In this document: one piece after another, positions 6,099 through 7,715 of the stretch
How positions within the stretch are numbered: position 1 is the stretch's first letter
Layout of the letters: each line of letters opens with the position of its first letter
DNA from: Gemmatimonadota bacterium
Lineage (GTDB): Bacteria; Latescibacterota; UBA2968; UBA8231
Direction of reading: 5' to 3'
NCBI GenBank assembly: GCA_026706165.1
Contig: JAPOZF010000319.1
Coordinates: 1 to 7,715 of the forward strand
Length of the DNA stretch: 7,715 nt
Notes under the pieces: model-generated
Databases searched by the model: none
Told to the model about the DNA's origin: nothing
Seen by the model: only the letters and a program-made list of their open reading frames with translations
Program-made: the position numbers and the translations under genes

Positions 6099-7103
6099 GT
6101 GTTGGACTCCTTTTCGTCCGGCTGGCTGCCGAGCCTGGAATCCCTGGCGCCCGACCCGTTGCTCCTGCTTGGGGCAGTGGCCCTGGACGGGCTCGTCGGC
6201 GACCCGGTCTGTCCCCTGCACCCGGTCCGCCTGACCGGGGCGGCACTGGCGCGGATCGAAGCGGTTCTGCGCCGCCTGGGGCTTGACGGACGCATCGGCG
6301 GCTGCCTGCTCTTCGTCGTCCTGGGCTGCCTCTGCGCGGGATTGGTCAGCGCCGCGGCCCTGGCGCTCGGGCACCTGTCCCCCCTCCTCGCGTCGGTGTT
6401 TCACTTCTTCATGCTGTACAGCCTGCTCGCCCTGCGCGACCTGTTCCGGCACGGACTGGCCATCGACCGCGCCGCCGGCGCCGGGGACCTGGTTGCGGCG
6501 CGGCGGGCCACCGCCATGCTGGTCGCCCGCGATACCGCCCCGATGGACGCGGCGGCCTGCCGCCGGGCAGGCATGGAAAGCCTCGCGGAGAACGCGGTGG
6601 ACGGCTTCGTCTCGCCGCTTTTCTGGTACGCCCTGCTGGGACTTCCGGGGATCGCGCTTTTCAAGGTGATCAGCACCATGGATTCGATGGTCGGCAACCG
6701 GACCCCGCGCTACCTCCGCTTCGGCTGGTGCGGGGCCCGCCTCGACGACCTGTTCAACTCGGTGCCTGCCCGTCTCACCTACGCGTTGATGGTCCTGGTC
6801 GCCGCGCTGCTGCCGGGCTGCTCCGCCCGCAAGGCCCTGGTTGCGGGCTGGCGCCAGCACCGGCTCGTTCCCGGCCCCAACTCCGGCTGGAGCGAAGCCG
6901 CCGCGGCGGGAGCCTTGCAATGCCGCCTCGCCGGACCGATCTGGCAGGGAGGCGAGCGGATCACCGATCTCTGGCTCGGTTGCCCGGAAGACCCCGAGGG
7001 CGGACGCCCGGGCGACCTTCCCCGCACCTGCCTCTTCATCGCCGCAACCTGCCTTGTATTTGCCGGGGCGACCGCGCTGGCCCTGCGGGCGCTCTGTCCC
7101 TGA
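6099..7103 (+). CDS. cbiB: Adenosylcobinamide-phosphate synthase CbiB (CobD family)
   Basis: CbiB is an inner-membrane enzyme that uses ATP to join adenosylcobyric acid to aminopropanol O-phosphate (or aminopropanol), giving adenosylcobinamide phosphate. The 334-residue length fits the family. Visible hallmarks are DGLVGDP (30-36) with LHPV (40-43) near the N-terminus, then SLAENAVDG (161-169), TMDSMVGNR (193-201), RYLRFGW (204-210 region) and NSGWSEAAAAGAL in the last third. Hydrophobic stretches at about 20-33, 68-92, 96-112, 172-192, the middle of the last third and the C-terminus fit a multi-span membrane protein. The start is GTG 6099, 16 bases after the cbiZ stop, with no clear ribosome-binding site. 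It leaves 18 residues before the first helix, so the true start is a little uncertain. It re-attaches the arm that CbiZ removes, so the two together can replace one side arm with another. This is not the CobD threonine-phosphate decarboxylase of Salmonella naming, which is a different protein. It is the last gene of the operon. Confidence 0.94.
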   Translation: MLDSFSSGWLPSLESLAPDPLLLLGAVALDGLVGDPVCPLHPVRLTGAALARIEAVLRRLGLDGRIGGCLLFVVLGCLCAGLVSAAALALGHLSPLLASVFHFFMLYSLLALRDLFRHGLAIDRAAGAGDLVAARRATAMLVARDTAPMDAAACRRAGMESLAENAVDGFVSPLFWYALLGLPGIALFKVISTMDSMVGNRTPRYLRFGWCGARLDDLFNSVPARLTYALMVLVAALLPGCSARKALVAGWRQHRLVPGPNSGWSEAAAAGALQCRLAGPIWQGGERITDLWLGCPEDPEGGRPGDLPRTCLFIAATCLVFAGATALALRALCP

Positions 7104-7234
7104 CCCGGGAGCCGGTCGAGCAACGAATGCAGGCGGCCGTCGGGCTGCCTCCCGTGACCGGAATGCGACTCCGCGGAAACTGCGGGTGGACCGCTGGAAG
7201 TCCGTTACCTGACGGTTGCCGCCAGGCTGGACCA

Positions 7235-7262
7235 CCGGGCCTCACCGGCGATCCCGGCTTTT
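7235..7262 (+). terminator. Weak candidate intrinsic terminator of the B12 operon
   Basis: CCGGG at 7235-7239 pairs with CCCGG at 7253-7257 across a 13-base loop, followed after one C by four Ts (7259-7262). It lies about 130 bases after the cbiB stop. The stem is short and the T run minimal, so it may not work alone; Rho-dependent ending is as likely. Confidence 0.3.
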
Positions 7263-7335
7263 CACTCATCGGCTCACCCGTTTCCCCGCCCATAGCGGAT
7301 ATCTACATTCCCGGTGGGCATGCATTCGAACGGGC

Positions 7336-7341
7336 AGGAAG
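7336..7341 (+). promoter_or_regulatory. Ribosome-binding site facing an out-of-frame ATG
   Basis: AGGAAG lies 6 bases before ATG 7348, an ideal arrangement. That ATG is not in the frame of the ABC ATPase that begins at GTG 7361. Ribosomes loaded here would read a different frame unless one base is missing or extra between about 7351 and 7375, or unless they shift to the GTG 13 bases on. Confidence 0.5.
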
Positions 7342-7360
7342 CCGTCGATGAGCGATCCTG

Positions 7361-7715
7361 GTGCCGGCACTTATTCGCATCGAGGGGGTGAAGAAGACCT
7401 ACGACATGGGGGCGGTGCAGGTGCATGCCCTGCGCGGAGTGTCCCTGACCCTCGAGCGCAACGAGTACGTCGCCGTGATGGGCCCCTCCGGCTCGGGCAA
7501 ATCGACCCTGATGAACATCATCGGCTGCCTCGACGTTCCCACCGCCGGCACTTACGAGCTCAACGGGCAGCGCGTCAGCGAGATGGAGGACGACGACCTC
7601 GCCCGCGTCCGCAACCGGGAGATCGGCTTCGTCTTCCAGACCTTCAACCTGCTGCCCCGGGCCGACGCCCTGCGCAACGTCGAGCTGCCCCTGGTCTACG
7701 CCGGGGTCACCGGCG
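7361..7715 (+). CDS. MacB/LolD-type ABC transporter ATPase, N-terminal part
   Basis: This is the first 118 residues of an ATPase of the family that drives MacB-like efflux and LolCDE-like lipoprotein release; the window end cuts the rest. Visible are the [13 protein letters not shown] strand region (5-17), VHALRGVSL (21-29), Walker [10 protein letters not shown] (41-49), [13 protein letters not shown] (51-63), the Q-loop [11 protein letters not shown] (90-100) with Q93, and NVELPL beyond it. The GCLDVPTAG and NLLPR pattern is typical of ATPases paired with a separate FtsX-like permease and a periplasmic adaptor. Such partners would be expected nearby but are not visible. The only acceptable start in this frame is GTG 7361, because a stop lies at 7349-7351. 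It has no ribosome-binding site at normal distance; AGGAAG at 7336-7341 instead suits ATG 7348 in another frame. A frameshift at the start or a sequence error is possible. The gene is unrelated to B12 and probably begins a separate export operon. Confidence 0.88.
   Translation, partial: MPALIRIEGVKKTYDMGAVQVHALRGVSLTLERNEYVAVMGPSGSGKSTLMNIIGCLDVPTAGTYELNGQRVSEMEDDDLARVRNREIGFVFQTFNLLPRADALRNVELPLVYAGVTG

Larger units (their letters stand above)
7104..7360 (+). other. Spacer between the B12 operon and the next transcription unit
   Basis: These 257 bases hold no gene I can support. One reading frame can be read as 74 residues from ATG 7127 to the stop at 7351, but it has no ribosome-binding site and a glycine/proline-rich, unstructured composition. 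Several short inverted repeats occur: CCGC/GCGG around 7174-7188, GGAC/GTCC around 7192-7204, CCGC/GCGG at 7286-7298, and GCCCA/TGGGC at 7288-7292 and 7315-7319. The last two overlap and so exclude each other. The region should contain the end of the B12 transcript and the promoter of the ABC ATPase gene, but I find no pair of -35 and -10 boxes with proper spacing. No cobalamin riboswitch sequence is seen on either strand. Confidence 0.5.

Noticed and set aside
5475..7235. 586-residue open frame on the minus strand
   Set aside because: It is antisense to cbiZ and cbiB and runs into the spacer, with an arginine-, glycine- and proline-rich translation and no recognisable domain.
7127..7351. Small frame of 74 residues in the spacer
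   Set aside because: No ribosome-binding site, no hydrophobic or conserved pattern, and a composition typical of random GC-rich DNA.
7104..7360. Possible structured RNA or riboswitch in the spacer
   Set aside because: The inverted repeats are only 4-5 bp, some exclude each other, and no B12-box or other known riboswitch core could be read on either strand.
1..7715. CRISPR array, tRNA/rRNA genes, insertion sequences, attachment sites
   Set aside because: I looked for spaced direct repeats, tRNA-like cloverleaf arms, transposase motifs and flanking terminal repeats and saw none.

Overview
The window is a compact, strongly GC-rich stretch of bacterial chromosome whose third codon positions are almost all G or C. 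Seven complete genes and one cut-off gene all lie on the + strand. The organism is Gram-negative, because one transport protein carries a Sec-type signal peptide and the last gene is a MacB/LolD-type ATPase. The gene set (corrinoid salvage with CbiZ) and base composition suggest an anaerobic deltaproteobacterium of the Desulfuromonadales/Geobacterales kind. That placement is inference from gene content, not from a marker gene.

Positions 43-7103 form one tightly packed corrinoid (vitamin B12) uptake and remodelling operon. In order it holds a PduO-type cob(I)alamin adenosyltransferase (43-612), a periplasmic substrate-binding protein (605-1822), a FecCD/BtuC-type permease (1828-2916), an ABC ATPase (2922-3971), a leaderless BtuF-like cobalamin-binding protein (3968-4897), the amidohydrolase CbiZ (4910-6082) and the cobinamide-phosphate synthase CbiB (6099-7103). 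Neighbours overlap by 4-8 bases or are separated by at most 16, so one polycistronic message with translational coupling is likely.

The genes fit one route. The binding protein, permease and ATPase bring corrinoids across the inner membrane. PduO adds the upper adenosyl ligand. CbiZ cuts the aminopropanol side chain off adenosylcobinamide, or off an unsuitable adenosylated corrinoid, to give adenosylcobyric acid. CbiB re-attaches an aminopropanol (phosphate) arm so that the nucleotide loop can be rebuilt. The later enzymes (CobU/CobY, CobS, CobT, CobC) are not in the window.

Positions 7104-7360 hold no convincing gene. This spacer has a few weak inverted repeats, one followed by four Ts. At 7361 a new unit starts with the N-terminal third of a MacB/LolD-type ABC ATPase, cut by the window end. 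Its only good ribosome-binding site points to an ATG in the wrong frame, which deserves a check.

Nothing here is a wholly new system. The most interesting points are the leaderless second binding protein, the unexplained C-terminal domains on CbiZ and on the ABC ATPase, and the ATPase's non-canonical Q-loop.
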